A stretch of 64,000 bases of DNA from Leptolyngbya iicbica LK. GTDB taxonomy: Bacteria; Cyanobacteriota; Cyanobacteriia; Phormidesmidales; Phormidesmidaceae. The stretch is taken from NCBI RefSeq assembly GCF_004212215.1, contig NZ_QVFV01000003.1:186001-250000 (forward strand). The letters run 5' to 3'. The notes beneath the pieces were generated by a model. That model saw only the letters and a list, made by a program, of their open reading frames with translations. It made no database searches and was not told the origin of the DNA. Below are positions 27,521-36,881 of the stretch, piece by piece (the stretch's first letter is position 1; every line of letters starts with the position of its first letter). The position numbers were made by a program, and so were the translations under genes.

Positions 27521-28693
27521 CTAATCGCTGCTGGCCAATTCGGCGGTGGTGACGGTCAACTGCTCCAGTTGATTGCCTCGTCGGACTTTGAGGCGGAGGG
27601 TCTGGCCCACCCGGCTATCTTCCACTCGCCGTTGCAGCACGTCTGCCGAAGCGATCGCTTCCCCGTCGATTTCCAACACCACATCGCCCCGGCGCAGTCC
27701 GGCTTCGGCGGCAGGCGTATTGGGCACCACCCGAATGACCAAGACCCCAGAGACCTCTGGCAAGAGCACCCCAGCATTGGGATCTTCGTTGTTGCGACGG
27801 GCAATATCTGGCGTCAGGGTAGCGATCTGAACCCCGAGATAAGGATGCGCGATACTTTCACCCGCCACCAGCTGATCCTTGATTTCCTTCGCCTTGTTGA
27901 TCGGGATGGCAAACCCAATGCCCATGGCATCGGCGCGGATGGCGGTATTGATGCCAATCACTTCCCCGTTTTGGTTCAACAGGGGGCCGCCCGAGTTGCC
28001 TGGATTAATCGCCGCATCGGTTTGAATGAAATCTAGCCGCTTGTCGGGAATACCGACCGAGGCGCTGGAACGCTTGAGGGTGCTGACAATGCCTAGGGTC
28101 ACGGTGTTATCAAGTCCAAGGGGATTGCCCACCGCGATCGCCCAATCGCCTACCTTGACCGCGTCTGAGTTGCCCAGGGTCGCCACCGGCAGCGAGGCAT
28201 CATCGGCCTCAATTTTGACGACTGCCAGGTCGGTGACGCTGTCCTGGCCTTCCACGATGCCCTCGTAGCTGCGGCCATCTTTGAGCGTCACGGTGACGCG
28301 ATCGGCGCCATCCACCACGTGAGAATTCGTCAGAATATCCCCTGCAGCAGAAATGATGAAGCCCGATCCCTGACCCCGTAATAGTTCTTCTTGAGGGTAG
28401 CGGGGAAAGCCATTCGGCCCCATAAAGCCGCGAAAGAAGGGGTCGTCGAAAAATAAGTCCGGCGTTTCACGCACCACCGTGGTCTCGGTATCGATGCGCA
28501 CCACCGCGTCGCCCACCTGCTCAACCGCCAAAGCCACAAAGCTGCGGGGCACTGGAACGGTGACTTCCTCCGCCACCGATTGCGCCATCGCGGCTGACTG
28601 GCCCGTCACCAGTGCGACACAGGCCACTAACGCGATCGCCATCAACCGCACTACCAGTTTTTGCCAGGAATGCCACCAAGCCATCACTGCCAT
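27521..28693 (-). CDS. HtrA/Deg-family serine protease
   Basis: A 390-residue periplasmic or lumenal protease with chaperone-like roles in protein quality control. It has a signal peptide (about 1-37, ending AAMAQ), a trypsin-like domain with triad His125 (TNSHVVDG), Asp155 (VTDLAVV) and Ser234 (GNSGGP), and one PDZ domain (about 285-380: [22 protein letters not shown]). This single-PDZ layout matches cyanobacterial HhoA/HhoB/HtrA; which paralogue it is cannot be told by eye. Start ATG 28693 has GGAGAGAG upstream. It is divergent from the thioredoxin-like lipoprotein. Confidence 0.95.
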   Translation of the reverse strand: MAVMAWWHSWQKLVVRLMAIALVACVALVTGQSAAMAQSVAEEVTVPVPRSFVALAVEQVGDAVVRIDTETTVVRETPDLFFDDPFFRGFMGPNGFPRYPQEELLRGQGSGFIISAAGDILTNSHVVDGADRVTVTLKDGRSYEGIVEGQDSVTDLAVVKIEADDASLPVATLGNSDAVKVGDWAIAVGNPLGLDNTVTLGIVSTLKRSSASVGIPDKRLDFIQTDAAINPGNSGGPLLNQNGEVIGINTAIRADAMGIGFAIPINKAKEIKDQLVAGESIAHPYLGVQIATLTPDIARRNNEDPNAGVLLPEVSGVLVIRVVPNTPAAEAGLRRGDVVLEIDGEAIASADVLQRRVEDSRVGQTLRLKVRRGNQLEQLTVTTAELASSD

Positions 28694-28959
28694 TACTCTC
28701 TCCGAAGGTGTTGAATTAAGCCTAAAGCTTTGCCGCAGAACCCGCTGCGAAAGCTAGTATGTTGACTGTCTTGTCTCATAGTAACTAGCTACGATAATGA
28801 ACCTGCTAGTCGCCTGCCAAGCCGGGATTGCCGAATCTTTGGATGGTATAGGTCAGGGTGAATCAAGGCTTGATCACGGTCATTACAAACGGCCTAGTTT
28901 TGAACTCACCTTGACCCACATTTTGATTTGATGTTGTTCACCCATTTCGCGTTGTTGTC

Positions 28960-29388
28960 ATGACCTACCCTTACCGTCCCGGCGGTCAATATCGAGCCGC
29001 TTTATTGTCTTTGACCGGCTGCTTGGCCATCTTGGGACTTGCCCTCGGCGGCTGCTCGCCTACGACTGATGCCAACGGCGGCAGTGCTGAACTGGCCGCT
29101 GATGCCCCCTACGAAGCCCGTTTGGCCAATCACCTGACCGCTCAAGATGCCACGATGTATGGGGCTTTTTGGTGTCCGCACTGTCAAGATCAAAAGGCGT
29201 TGTTTGGTGACGCAGAGGATCAGGTGCCCTATGTGGAATGCGACCCCGAGGGCGAAGACGCGCAGCCGGAACTCTGCCAGGCCAAAGAGATTCAGGGCTA
29301 TCCCACTTGGGAAATTGATGGCGAACTGTATCCGGGTACTCGATCGCTCGAAGAACTGGCGCAACTGTCTGGTTTTGAAGCTCCGTAG
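28960..29388 (+). CDS. Thioredoxin-like lipoprotein with CPHC motif
   Basis: A 142-residue exported protein. The lipobox LALGGC (Cys32) follows a hydrophobic signal. The mature part has a thioredoxin-like active site WCPHC (Cys72-Cys75) in GAFWCPHCQDQKALFG, a second Cys pair around VECDPEG and ELCQAK, and cis-Pro region GYPTWEIDG. It strongly resembles the thioredoxin domain fused to cyanobacterial VKOR, here as a free lipoprotein. It likely catalyses disulfide exchange at the membrane surface. The metal-sensor gene follows after 36 bp, suggesting cotranscription; redox chemistry linked to metal handling is an inference. Confidence 0.88.
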   Translation: MTYPYRPGGQYRAALLSLTGCLAILGLALGGCSPTTDANGGSAELAADAPYEARLANHLTAQDATMYGAFWCPHCQDQKALFGDAEDQVPYVECDPEGEDAQPELCQAKEIQGYPTWEIDGELYPGTRSLEELAQLSGFEAP

Positions 29389-29424
29389 GGTAATCGACCC
29401 GCTTGTTTTGCTGAAGGAATTGAT

Positions 29425-29787
29425 ATGGCGATCGCCAAACCTGACCGCTCATCAGAAGACCAGATACCGTCCTCGCGATCGGTGGTGCCCCACACCCACG
29501 ACGGCGTTCATGCCCACGTCCACGATCCCGAGTCGTTGCAGCGCATTTTGAATCGCTTTGCCCGCATCGAAGGGCACATTCGCGGCATTAAGACCATGAT
29601 TCAAGACAGCCGCCCCTGCCCCGATGTGTTGGTCCAGATTGCGGCGGTGCGGGGCGCTCTGGATCGCGTCGCCCGCATCATTTTGGATGAACACTTGAGC
29701 GAATGTGTCACCCGCGCCTCTCAAGAGGGCAATATTGAAGCCGAAATTGAGGAACTCAAAGCCGCGTTAGACCGATTCTTACCTTGA
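29425..29787 (+). CDS. CsoR/RcnR-family (DUF156) metal-responsive repressor
   Basis: A 120-residue all-helical DNA-binding repressor of the CsoR/RcnR/InrS family. The core shows RILNRFARIEGHIRGIKTMI and the ligand set Cys65, His90, Cys94 with C-x24-H-x3-C spacing, as in Cu(I)-sensing CsoR. It also has a His-rich N-terminal extension (His23, 25, 29, 31, 33). His33 is 32 residues before Cys65, which is, from memory, the spacing of the extra His ligand in the nickel sensor InrS. So Cu or Ni are both possible. Start ATG 29425 has AAGGAATT upstream. It follows the thioredoxin-like gene. Confidence 0.9.
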   Translation: MAIAKPDRSSEDQIPSSRSVVPHTHDGVHAHVHDPESLQRILNRFARIEGHIRGIKTMIQDSRPCPDVLVQIAAVRGALDRVARIILDEHLSECVTRASQEGNIEAEIEELKAALDRFLP

Positions 29788-30137
29788 GCGCTGCATCGCT
29801 GGCCAACATTGGTGTCTTCCACTAAGTCTCTTAATCCCCCCGCTAATTGCCTGGGCATCGCCAAAATGGGAGGTTTTCGTCCGTGCCGAGAGGGGGGCGA
29901 TCGCCCCAGGGAGATAACCGAACCTCTCAGCTCCCCTTCCTTTGATAGCCTATAGTCAAGATTAAAAGAAATGACTAAGCGATTAGCGACTTTCCGGGCC
30001 TAAGCTGCTGCACCGTGAGCACTTAAATGTCCGGTTTATTTATCTACTTACTGTTGATTTAGATCGCGAGGCTGTTGTCATGGCCGCAATGGCTAGCGAT
30101 CTCAGTAACTGTCAGCCTGTTAGGAGGGGATGTTTGG
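29788..30137. other. Intergenic region upstream of dnaJ-like gene
   Basis: A 350-bp gap. It holds a GGGGCGATCGCCCC palindrome (HIP1 core), an AT-rich segment at about 29940-29980 that may contain the dnaJ promoter, and the GGAGGGG Shine-Dalgarno. There is no CIRCE element. A longer frame starting at 30075 is not credible because the Shine-Dalgarno points to ATG 30138. Confidence 0.5.
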
Positions 30138-31148
30138 ATGGCTGCTACTGACTTTAAAGACTATTATTCGACGCTGGGGGTCAGCAAGTCCGCCAGTGCT
30201 GAAGACATCAAGCGGGCTTTTCGTAAATTGGCTCGCAAATATCACCCCGACGTGAACCCGGGTGACAAAGCCGCTGAGGCTAAGTTCAAAGAAATTAGTG
30301 AAGCCTACGAAGTCTTGTCTGACAGCGACAAGCGCCAAAAGTATGACCAGTTTGGCCGGTATTGGCAGCAGGCTGGTAGCGCTGGCAGCTATGGCGGCAA
30401 TGCTGCTGACTTTGGTGGTTTTGACTTTAGCAACTACGGCAGCTTCGACGAATTTATCAATGAACTATTAGGTCGCTTTGGCGGCGGACCAGGGGCCTAC
30501 GGTGCCCCGACTGGGCGATCGCCGGGCGGATATGGCTATCGCACCCCACCGCGCGGTGGTTTTGGCAACGGCTTTGATGGCTTTTCGACCGCAGGGGGCC
30601 CGAGCCAGCAGTCATTTGACCAAGAGGCCAAGATTTCGCTGACCTTGAGCGAAGCCTTTCACGGCACGCAAAAGCGCCTCAAAATTGGCGACGACGAAGT
30701 GGAAGTGCGGATTCCGGCAGGTGCCAAGCAGGGCACAAAAGTGCGGCTGCGGGGTAAGGGGCAGATGAATCCCTACTCGAAGCAGCGGGGCGATATTTAC
30801 CTGATCGTTAATCTGTTGCCGCACCACATCTTCCAGTTTGAGGGTGAGAACTTGGTGTGCGAAGTGCCGATCGCGCCGGATGAGTCGGTGTTGGGCGGCA
30901 AGATTCAAGTGCCCACGCCCGATGGCACCGTCACGATGAATTTGCCGCCGGGGGTGAAGTCTGGTCAATCGCTGCGCTTGCGCGGCAAGGGTTGGCCTAG
31001 TCCCAAAGGGGCGCGGGGTGATCAATTGGTGCGCGTGGTGATTACGCCACCTAAAAACCTGAGTGACCACGAGCGCGAGCTGTACGAAAAGATTCAGCGC
31101 GATCGCACCACCGATCCGCGCAGTCACCTGAGTCAGGTAAGGTTGTAA
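30138..31148 (+). CDS. DnaJ/CbpA-type Hsp40 co-chaperone
   Basis: A 336-residue type II Hsp40 that stimulates DnaK. J domain at about 6-70 with [13 protein letters not shown] and the essential HPD in [10 protein letters not shown]; a Gly/Phe/Tyr-rich region (about 85-165); no Cys zinc finger; two C-terminal beta-domains (about 165-310) with [19 protein letters not shown] and [17 protein letters not shown], which bind peptide substrates. This matches cyanobacterial DnaJ2-like proteins. ATG 30138 has GGAGGGG upstream. It is followed by the SWIM gene in the same direction. Confidence 0.94.
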   Translation: MAATDFKDYYSTLGVSKSASAEDIKRAFRKLARKYHPDVNPGDKAAEAKFKEISEAYEVLSDSDKRQKYDQFGRYWQQAGSAGSYGGNAADFGGFDFSNYGSFDEFINELLGRFGGGPGAYGAPTGRSPGGYGYRTPPRGGFGNGFDGFSTAGGPSQQSFDQEAKISLTLSEAFHGTQKRLKIGDDEVEVRIPAGAKQGTKVRLRGKGQMNPYSKQRGDIYLIVNLLPHHIFQFEGENLVCEVPIAPDESVLGGKIQVPTPDGTVTMNLPPGVKSGQSLRLRGKGWPSPKGARGDQLVRVVITPPKNLSDHERELYEKIQRDRTTDPRSHLSQVRL

Positions 31149-31288
31149 AACGGCCTTACACAGCTCCCCCGTTCTGGCGGTTGCTGGTTGCCCAAAAGTG
31201 GCGAGCACCGTTGCTGGATAGGTGACGGCGATCGCCCCAGATGATTTTTGGCCGTGTTTACTGTTATTCGATTGACTTTTCCTTGCCG

Positions 31289-32158
31289 ATGACTCGCAGC
31301 CCAGTTATGCCGCCTAATTACGAGCTCGACCAAGAAGCCTGGTGGGTGCAGCGCTGGGTCGATTTGCTCAACAACTATCGCTTCAAAAAGCGGCTTGAGC
31401 GGGGACGCAAGTATGCCCGCGAAGGCAACATTCTCAATATTGAATATAAAGGCTCAAAGGTAATCGCGCTGGTGCAGGGCACCGCCGATGATCCTTACAA
31501 GCTCTCCATCTGGCTGGATGCCTTTACGGACGAAGACTGGAATTACGTCATCGATACCCTGGCGGAACACGCCCTGTTTTCAGCTCAACTGCTCGCGGGA
31601 GAAATGCCGGATGACATTGAGGGGGTCTTTACGGCCAATGGCTTGAGCCTCTTTCCATTCCAGCTCTCGGAAGTCCATTCTAAATGTGACTGCCCCGATC
31701 CCAAAAATCCCTGCAAGCACATTGCGGCGGTTTACTATCAGCTGGGTGATTTCTTTCGCGAAGATCCCTTTATCCTGTTTCAACTGCGGGGGCGCGATCG
31801 CGGCCAAATTTTGGAGTCGTTGCGCCAACAGCGCCAACAGTCCGCAGTGGTGGAGGGCGGTGACGATGTTGAGCCGGTAGCGGTGCCGCCGGCAGTCGAG
31901 GCGGATATGGCGATCGCGCCAACCAGTGCCGCCTATACGCCGATTAATGTTGCCCAGTTTTGGCAATATGAGGAGCCGTTAGACCCGTCTTTAGTCGTGA
32001 TTGCGCCCGCCAGTGAAACGGTGCTGGATGTGCTGGATACGATTCCACTGCCGGTGAACGATGCGCGGATCGTCATGGCTCACCTGCGCGATTTGTACCA
32101 AACTGTCAGCCAACAAGCCGCCATGAAAGCACTGTCGCTGCAAGCGGACGAAAAATAG
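31289..32158 (+). CDS. SWIM zinc-finger protein
   Basis: A protein of about 289 residues. It has a conserved N-terminus (WWVQRWVDLLNNYRFKKRL, GRKYAREGNI), a beta-rich segment, and a SWIM zinc finger CDCPDPKNPCKH at about residues 135-146 (C-x-C-x6-C-x-H), followed by IAAVYYQLGDFFREDP. SWIM proteins are often encoded near Snf2-type helicases and probably bind DNA or protein. No helicase is in this window. The start is uncertain: ATGs at 31289 and 31307 both lack a clear Shine-Dalgarno; I chose the first. The C-terminal ~110 residues are Ala/Val-rich and unassigned. Confidence 0.85.
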   Translation: MTRSPVMPPNYELDQEAWWVQRWVDLLNNYRFKKRLERGRKYAREGNILNIEYKGSKVIALVQGTADDPYKLSIWLDAFTDEDWNYVIDTLAEHALFSAQLLAGEMPDDIEGVFTANGLSLFPFQLSEVHSKCDCPDPKNPCKHIAAVYYQLGDFFREDPFILFQLRGRDRGQILESLRQQRQQSAVVEGGDDVEPVAVPPAVEADMAIAPTSAAYTPINVAQFWQYEEPLDPSLVVIAPASETVLDVLDTIPLPVNDARIVMAHLRDLYQTVSQQAAMKALSLQADEK

Positions 32159-32200
32159 ACCCGATGGATCTCTATGTTCATTCGGCTTGTCGAGTGCTTA

Positions 32201-32298
32201 GGAATGGAAATTGAATTTAAGTGTGAACAGTCGTCTCGGCTGTTCGAGCGCAAGCAAGATGCCTGCCCAAAACTTAGATTTGATAAAATCTCGATTCC
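32201..32298 (+). mobile_element. MITE-like element, copy C
   Basis: A 98-bp element in forward orientation, GGAATGGAA to CGATTCC. Flanks are TTA (32198-32200) and TGA (32299-32301), both fitting TNA. The hairpin GAACAGTCG-TCT-CGGCTGTTC has one G-T pair; a second hairpin involves AGCAAGATGCC. The palindrome is decayed (TTTGATAAAATC). It sits just after the SWIM gene stop. Confidence 0.8.
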
Positions 32299-32435
32299 TG
32301 AGTGTCACTCGCTCCACTCGACTGGGCAAACTGTCTTGGATAGCAGCGGTCAGTATTTTTGCGGAATAGATTACCGCCGCTGGCGGTAAAGTGCTATCAA
32401 ATTTGCATTTGCATGATTGATAGGCAGGAAAGGGT

Positions 32436-34199
32436 ATGGGTTCGCATTTGACCGCTATGCAGCGATCGCAAATCGCCGAAGCGCTCACGCTATCGCGGTT
32501 TCTGATTTCTCAGTCGGAGGGGGTAGAACCGGCCCTGATTGAGCGGCGGCGCGATCGCATTCGTGAGATTCAAACCGCCCTGCAAGCTTGCGCCCATCCC
32601 ATTAACCAGACGCCGGAGGCAGCGTCGGAGATACCGCTGCCAGTGCGGCAAGCGTTTGTAGAGTCGGCGCTGTTAATTAGCCGCTATTTTGCTGTGGGGG
32701 GCAGCGGTTGGCGGGGCACGCTGCCCTCAAACACCCTCAGTCGCTATCGTCCTGATCCGGTGCCGGCGCACTGGACCACGCCTGAGGGCATTGCCGCGAT
32801 GGGGCGACAGTTTGCGCTGCCCGATGCCGTGATGGATGCGATCGTGGCCCATCTGGCTCAAGTGGATGCGGAAATTGCCCACCAGCATCTGCTCATTGAG
32901 TCGGTTTTGCAAACGGTGGGTCTGTCGCTGGAGACCGTCTTGCCCCTGACGACAGAACCGTTCGTCTCCCTGTTTCAAGAGCTGTTTGGGGGCATTTTGG
33001 TGAATCCTGATCGGCTCAACGTCGTGTTCACCCCCACCCAGCTGTACTTTTGTGTGGACTTCCCCACGCTGGAAGATTTTGCGGGCTGGCGCGACCTGTG
33101 CCCCAAGGAGCATGAAAACTCGCTGCGGCAGCTCCATCAACGCCTGTCAGAATTCACCTTTCAAAAATTCCAGCGCTTTCCCACCTTTGGGCCCTGTCAT
33201 CCGGCCGGTATTCGCGAAGCGTGGGCGCGGGCGGTCAGCGATCGCTACAACGTCCAATCGGGCTCGCCGATTCCGATCACGCCCGAGCAGGTGATCCACC
33301 GCCTTGCCAAAAGTGTCGGCGTGCTGCCGCAAAAAGATGCCGAGATGTTCCTCGTCCACGATATTTGGGGGCACTACTGGCAACTGCTGTTCAGCCAATT
33401 TAACAGCGATTACACCGCCCTGGCAGACTGTGGCGAAGCGCTGCGAGCCCATGAAACCGCCTACACACCCGCTGGCCCCTTGACCTGTCGCGAACTGTTT
33501 GAGTTTGCTGGACCGTTAGTGTCAGTCAATGAAGCGAAAGCGGTGCAGTTTTTTCATGGGGAAGTGCGCCAGCGACTGGGGCTGCTGTTTACGCATCTGC
33601 TGGGCGAACTGGTGGCCGACATTGCCGAATTCAAGTTCACGTTCACGAATCCGCAGGCGGCGCATCAACTGCCCAGTTCATCGGCGTTTACTGACTATCC
33701 GGCCAACTTAGATTTGAGTCTGGCGGACTTAGATTTCTTGTTTTTGCGGGTGCTGCAGCCCCTGTTAGAAATTCATCTGTCGCCGATAGAAGCCTCGCCC
33801 CTCGAAATTGAGCTGCTGTCTGACTCGCCGCTGATGGATGTGGGGGCCGACCAGATTCCGCGTTTAGAGGTGAACTTAAAGAAAGCGATCGCGCAACTGC
33901 ACTACTGCTTTTTGCAGGAATATGGCCGCCATTACCTGCCGACGGTGGAGAGTGAAGACAGTCTCTTTGCCGAAATCGCGATCAATTTGCTGCACCTGCA
34001 AAACGTGATTAATACGCTCTACACCGACCCCCAGTTCACCGAGCAATCGCCGCTGCCGTTCCAAGATTTATTGATTGTGTTTATCAGTCGCTTTTGTTCG
34101 GGCGACAGCTATGCCGAGTTTTGGCAGGTGGATAATGTGTTGGCCGATCACTTCATTCCCTGTTGGCACTTGCTCAGGCAGGTATCAGCGGAGCGTTGA
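32436..34199 (+). CDS. Unrecognised 587-residue cytosolic protein with HDxxGH motif
   Basis: I do not recognise this family. It has no signal peptide or transmembrane segment. Striking features are a cluster of potential metal ligands in the middle: VHDIWGH (His308, Asp309, His313), then EALRAHETAY, then FFHGEVRQRLGLLFTHLLGELVADIAEFKF. An N-terminal helical part (about 1-100) ends in a Gly-rich stretch (AVGGSGWRG). The many Leu-rich helices and conserved-looking His/Glu residues suggest an enzyme or metal-binding helical bundle, but that is speculation. ATG at 32436, GGAAAGG upstream. It ends exactly where the convergent cyclase gene ends, with no intergenic base. Confidence 0.85.
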   Translation: MGSHLTAMQRSQIAEALTLSRFLISQSEGVEPALIERRRDRIREIQTALQACAHPINQTPEAASEIPLPVRQAFVESALLISRYFAVGGSGWRGTLPSNTLSRYRPDPVPAHWTTPEGIAAMGRQFALPDAVMDAIVAHLAQVDAEIAHQHLLIESVLQTVGLSLETVLPLTTEPFVSLFQELFGGILVNPDRLNVVFTPTQLYFCVDFPTLEDFAGWRDLCPKEHENSLRQLHQRLSEFTFQKFQRFPTFGPCHPAGIREAWARAVSDRYNVQSGSPIPITPEQVIHRLAKSVGVLPQKDAEMFLVHDIWGHYWQLLFSQFNSDYTALADCGEALRAHETAYTPAGPLTCRELFEFAGPLVSVNEAKAVQFFHGEVRQRLGLLFTHLLGELVADIAEFKFTFTNPQAAHQLPSSSAFTDYPANLDLSLADLDFLFLRVLQPLLEIHLSPIEASPLEIELLSDSPLMDVGADQIPRLEVNLKKAIAQLHYCFLQEYGRHYLPTVESEDSLFAEIAINLLHLQNVINTLYTDPQFTEQSPLPFQDLLIVFISRFCSGDSYAEFWQVDNVLADHFIPCWHLLRQVSAER

Positions 34200-36260
34200 T
34201 TAGGTCAGCGGTGAGATGGGATCAGTGCGGCGATCAATCACCCGATAAACCCCTAAAGGCGCGTGGCGCCCTTTGAGCACGAGGTCGCCCCAGGCCTCGG
34301 TGATGAAAGCATCGCCCACATAATCAAGGGTGTCTTGGCCAATCAAAATGCGGCAGGGTTCCGGCTGACGGCTTTTATCCACGCTTTCTAGGCGTGAGGC
34401 AATGTTGACGCTGTCGCCGATAATGCCGTATTCCATACGCTGGTGGCCGCCGACGCTACCGACAACCACTGGCCCGGTGAAGATCCCCACGCGCATTTCT
34501 AAGCGAGGGTGGTGCTGCGCCTGGCGCTCTCGGTTAATGGTTTGCAAGCGAGTGGCCATACCAAGGGCACAGGCGACTGCGGCTTGGGCGTCAGCGGCGA
34601 TCTCGTCCGGTGTGGTGCTGGCAATAGGCACCCCAAACACCGCCAGCAGACCATCCCCCGTAAATTTGTTGACAATGCCGTGATGGATTTGGATTTCGTC
34701 CGTCATGGCTTCGAGATAGTGGTTTAGCCATTCCAAGAGCTGCTCGGGCGGGGTGATTTCGGCCAGGCTGCTAAAGCCGCGCAGGTCAGTGAACAGCATA
34801 GTGGCGACCATGCTCTGGCCCGGTAATTTGCCCGATTTGATCAGGCGATCGCGATTCTCCCAGAGGGCGCGGGCAATTTCGGGGGAGGCGGCTTGCCCCA
34901 GCAGCACTTGCATCATCTGGCGTTGGCGAAAGGACTGTTGGGCCTGATACGCCAAGACGACCCCACTGGTGCCCAACACCGTCAGGGCCGGAGCGATGAT
35001 GGGCACCCAGCCCTGGGTCAAAAACAAGGCGTAGCCACTCACCGCGATCGCAATGAACACACCAGTTTCGCTGGCGGTCAGGGTGATGGGATGGTGCAGA
35101 TACCAGGCGAGGGTACCCCCCAGCAGCGCCCAGCCCAGGCACCATAGCCATTCTTGCCAGGGGTGACTCAGGCCCATGAGGGGGCGATCGCCCAGCGCCA
35201 AATCGAGCCACTGACTGACCATCTGGCCATGGAGGATGACCCCTGGCATCTGATGGTTGGCGTCGCTGGCTCCACCAGTGAAAGGCGTGTAAAACAGATC
35301 TTTGAAGCTGGGGGCAGTAATGCCGATGAGTACCACTTTGCCGCGCACCCAAGCCGGGTCAAATTGATCATTCAACACGGCTTGTAGGGTTACGGTGCGG
35401 GCGGGCGTGACGCGATCGCGATAGTCCAACATGACCTGATAGCCGTTATCGTCGATCCGGGCATAGCCCCCGGATCCCGATTGGAGGGGCCACAGTGTCG
35501 TTTCACCCAACTGCATATAGTCAGGATTCTCGGGACTGGCGGTGGGCATGAGGTCTTGCGTGGCCAGATAGCGCATGGCCAACTGCAAGGAAAAGGAAAA
35601 CAGGTAGGGATGCTCGGGTAGGGCGGTCGGTTCCGCGATCATCAAGGCCCGCCGCACTTTACCATCAGCATCGACCACCACATCGTTGAAGCTGACCTGT
35701 CCCGGAGCTGACTCGACAGGGGGGGGAATGCCTGGGCCGCCGGTACTGTTGGCCAGCTGCGCAATCACCACGATATTGTCAGCTTGCAGCGCTTGCCCCA
35801 AGGCGTCGCGCCCCGGTGGTTTAGGAATCGCCCGAAACATATCCAGCCCGATCGCGACTGGCTCATGCTGTTGCAGCTGGTTAATCGCCCGAGCGACGGT
35901 GCCATCGGTGAGGGGAAACTCGGCTAGGGTTTCCAAATCCTCTTCGGTGACGGTCACAATCAGCAGCCGATCATCAGGCGGCAGCGATCGCGTGGCCTGT
36001 CGCAGGCGCACCATCTGGTCGTAGGCTTTTTGTTCCAACCCTTCGAGCAGGCCCAACTGCACCAGCGCCGCGACCCCAGACGAGAGCGCTAGGCTGGCCA
36101 CCCCAATCACCATCAAATTGGCCGACTGCGATCGCCACCAGCCCCAATAGCGCTGCATTGGCTTGGTGGCCCAAGATTTAAGCGGTTTCCAGATCACCAC
36201 GGATGCTTCCCTGGTTGAGAGGTCGTCGGTCGCTTCTACCCGATTGCCGAGATATGTCAT
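34200..36260 (-). CDS. CHASE2-domain class III adenylate/guanylate cyclase
   Basis: A 686-residue membrane sensor that should make cAMP or cGMP. A transmembrane helix (about 48-70) is followed by an extracytoplasmic CHASE2 domain (about 75-365; LLIVTVTEEDLETL, GLDMFRAIP, VLIGITAPSFKDLFYTPF, MPGVILHGQMVSQ), three more transmembrane helices (about 370-450), and a cyclase domain (about 485-660). Metal-binding Asp residues are in LFTDLRGFSSLAE and KFTGDGLLAVFG; GIIGDSVNIASRLE carries the transition-state Asn/Arg. Catalysis looks intact. The stop codon abuts that of the convergent gene. Confidence 0.95.
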   Translation of the reverse strand: MTYLGNRVEATDDLSTREASVVIWKPLKSWATKPMQRYWGWWRSQSANLMVIGVASLALSSGVAALVQLGLLEGLEQKAYDQMVRLRQATRSLPPDDRLLIVTVTEEDLETLAEFPLTDGTVARAINQLQQHEPVAIGLDMFRAIPKPPGRDALGQALQADNIVVIAQLANSTGGPGIPPPVESAPGQVSFNDVVVDADGKVRRALMIAEPTALPEHPYLFSFSLQLAMRYLATQDLMPTASPENPDYMQLGETTLWPLQSGSGGYARIDDNGYQVMLDYRDRVTPARTVTLQAVLNDQFDPAWVRGKVVLIGITAPSFKDLFYTPFTGGASDANHQMPGVILHGQMVSQWLDLALGDRPLMGLSHPWQEWLWCLGWALLGGTLAWYLHHPITLTASETGVFIAIAVSGYALFLTQGWVPIIAPALTVLGTSGVVLAYQAQQSFRQRQMMQVLLGQAASPEIARALWENRDRLIKSGKLPGQSMVATMLFTDLRGFSSLAEITPPEQLLEWLNHYLEAMTDEIQIHHGIVNKFTGDGLLAVFGVPIASTTPDEIAADAQAAVACALGMATRLQTINRERQAQHHPRLEMRVGIFTGPVVVGSVGGHQRMEYGIIGDSVNIASRLESVDKSRQPEPCRILIGQDTLDYVGDAFITEAWGDLVLKGRHAPLGVYRVIDRRTDPISPLT

Positions 36261-36531
36261 CAGCGATCGGGGGCGGCAGTTACAGTTACAAGCTCATGGC
36301 CAACATTCCGGCTCCCTGATGGATTAACAGGCAGCGGTGGCGTCAGCATGGCTCACTCTACAGCCGAGCGTCTAAAAACTCCGGACGATGCAGGTCTCGT
36401 CCCATTGCACCCTAGATTGATTGTATGAAATAGATTGGTCTGAGCAGAGTTTAAACCGCTCCGCTGTGGGTCACAACATCTAAAGCGTTGGGGTTTGGCA
36501 TGCCCAACCTATCAACCTATATAGAGTTGAA

Positions 36532-36548
36532 GGTGGGCAAGGCCCACC
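36532..36548. repeat. Short hairpin GGTGGGC-AAG-GCCCACC
   Basis: Seven perfect pairs with a three-base loop. GTGGGC-type small palindromes are commonly dispersed in cyanobacterial genomes (background knowledge). A related imperfect palindrome is at 36492-36509. Confidence 0.7.
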
Positions 36549-36666
36549 CTACTAAAGCTGTCCCTCATTTTCTGGATCGATCTACAACCACTCTCGTGCT
36601 CTGACGACGCACACTTCAAATAGCCGCCTCTTTTAACCATGAAACTTGGGTATCTCTACCGGTAGA

Positions 36667-36729
36667 AGGCACCCGGTCCCTTGGTGAAGCCATCAATCTA
36701 TCGGGTTGACTGAGAGGGACCGGGTGCCT
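36667..36729. repeat. Long hairpin element, family R2 copy 1
   Basis: Perfect 15-bp inverted repeats AGGCACCCGGTCCCT (36667-36681) and AGGGACCGGGTGCCT (36715-36729) enclose a 33-nt loop. The same arm sequence reappears, in the opposite arrangement, at 54748-54813. Confidence 0.85.
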
Positions 36730-36881
36730 GGATTGGGCTGGTTAATTTACAGCTTTGGCATGCCTTAAGGTTGTGTCGGCGCTTTTCTCAGGTAATCCTC
36801 AGGGTTATCTGGCAAGGTAAGCCCAATCAATTATGCAGCCTCACGGTGGGGCTGTGTCCATCATTACCAATCGCGTTACGA

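Larger units (their letters stand above)
36261..36881. other. Intergenic region with several hairpins
   Basis: A gap of about 620 bp upstream of the metallophosphoesterase. It contains two short palindromes of the GGTGGGC/GCCCACC type (36492-36509 imperfect; 36532-36548 perfect with 3-nt loop) and the long hairpin at 36667-36729. A reading frame extends from 36771 into the next gene, but its first 37 residues look non-coding. The CHASE2 gene promoter is at the left end. Confidence 0.5.

Noticed and set aside
33351-33375. HDxxGH motif read as aromatic-amino-acid hydroxylase
   Set aside because: Only a short resemblance; other hydroxylase landmarks are absent and the surrounding sequence differs.
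36771-36881. Upstream extension of the metallophosphoesterase
   Set aside because: The 37 extra residues do not match the family and run into repeat-rich intergenic DNA.
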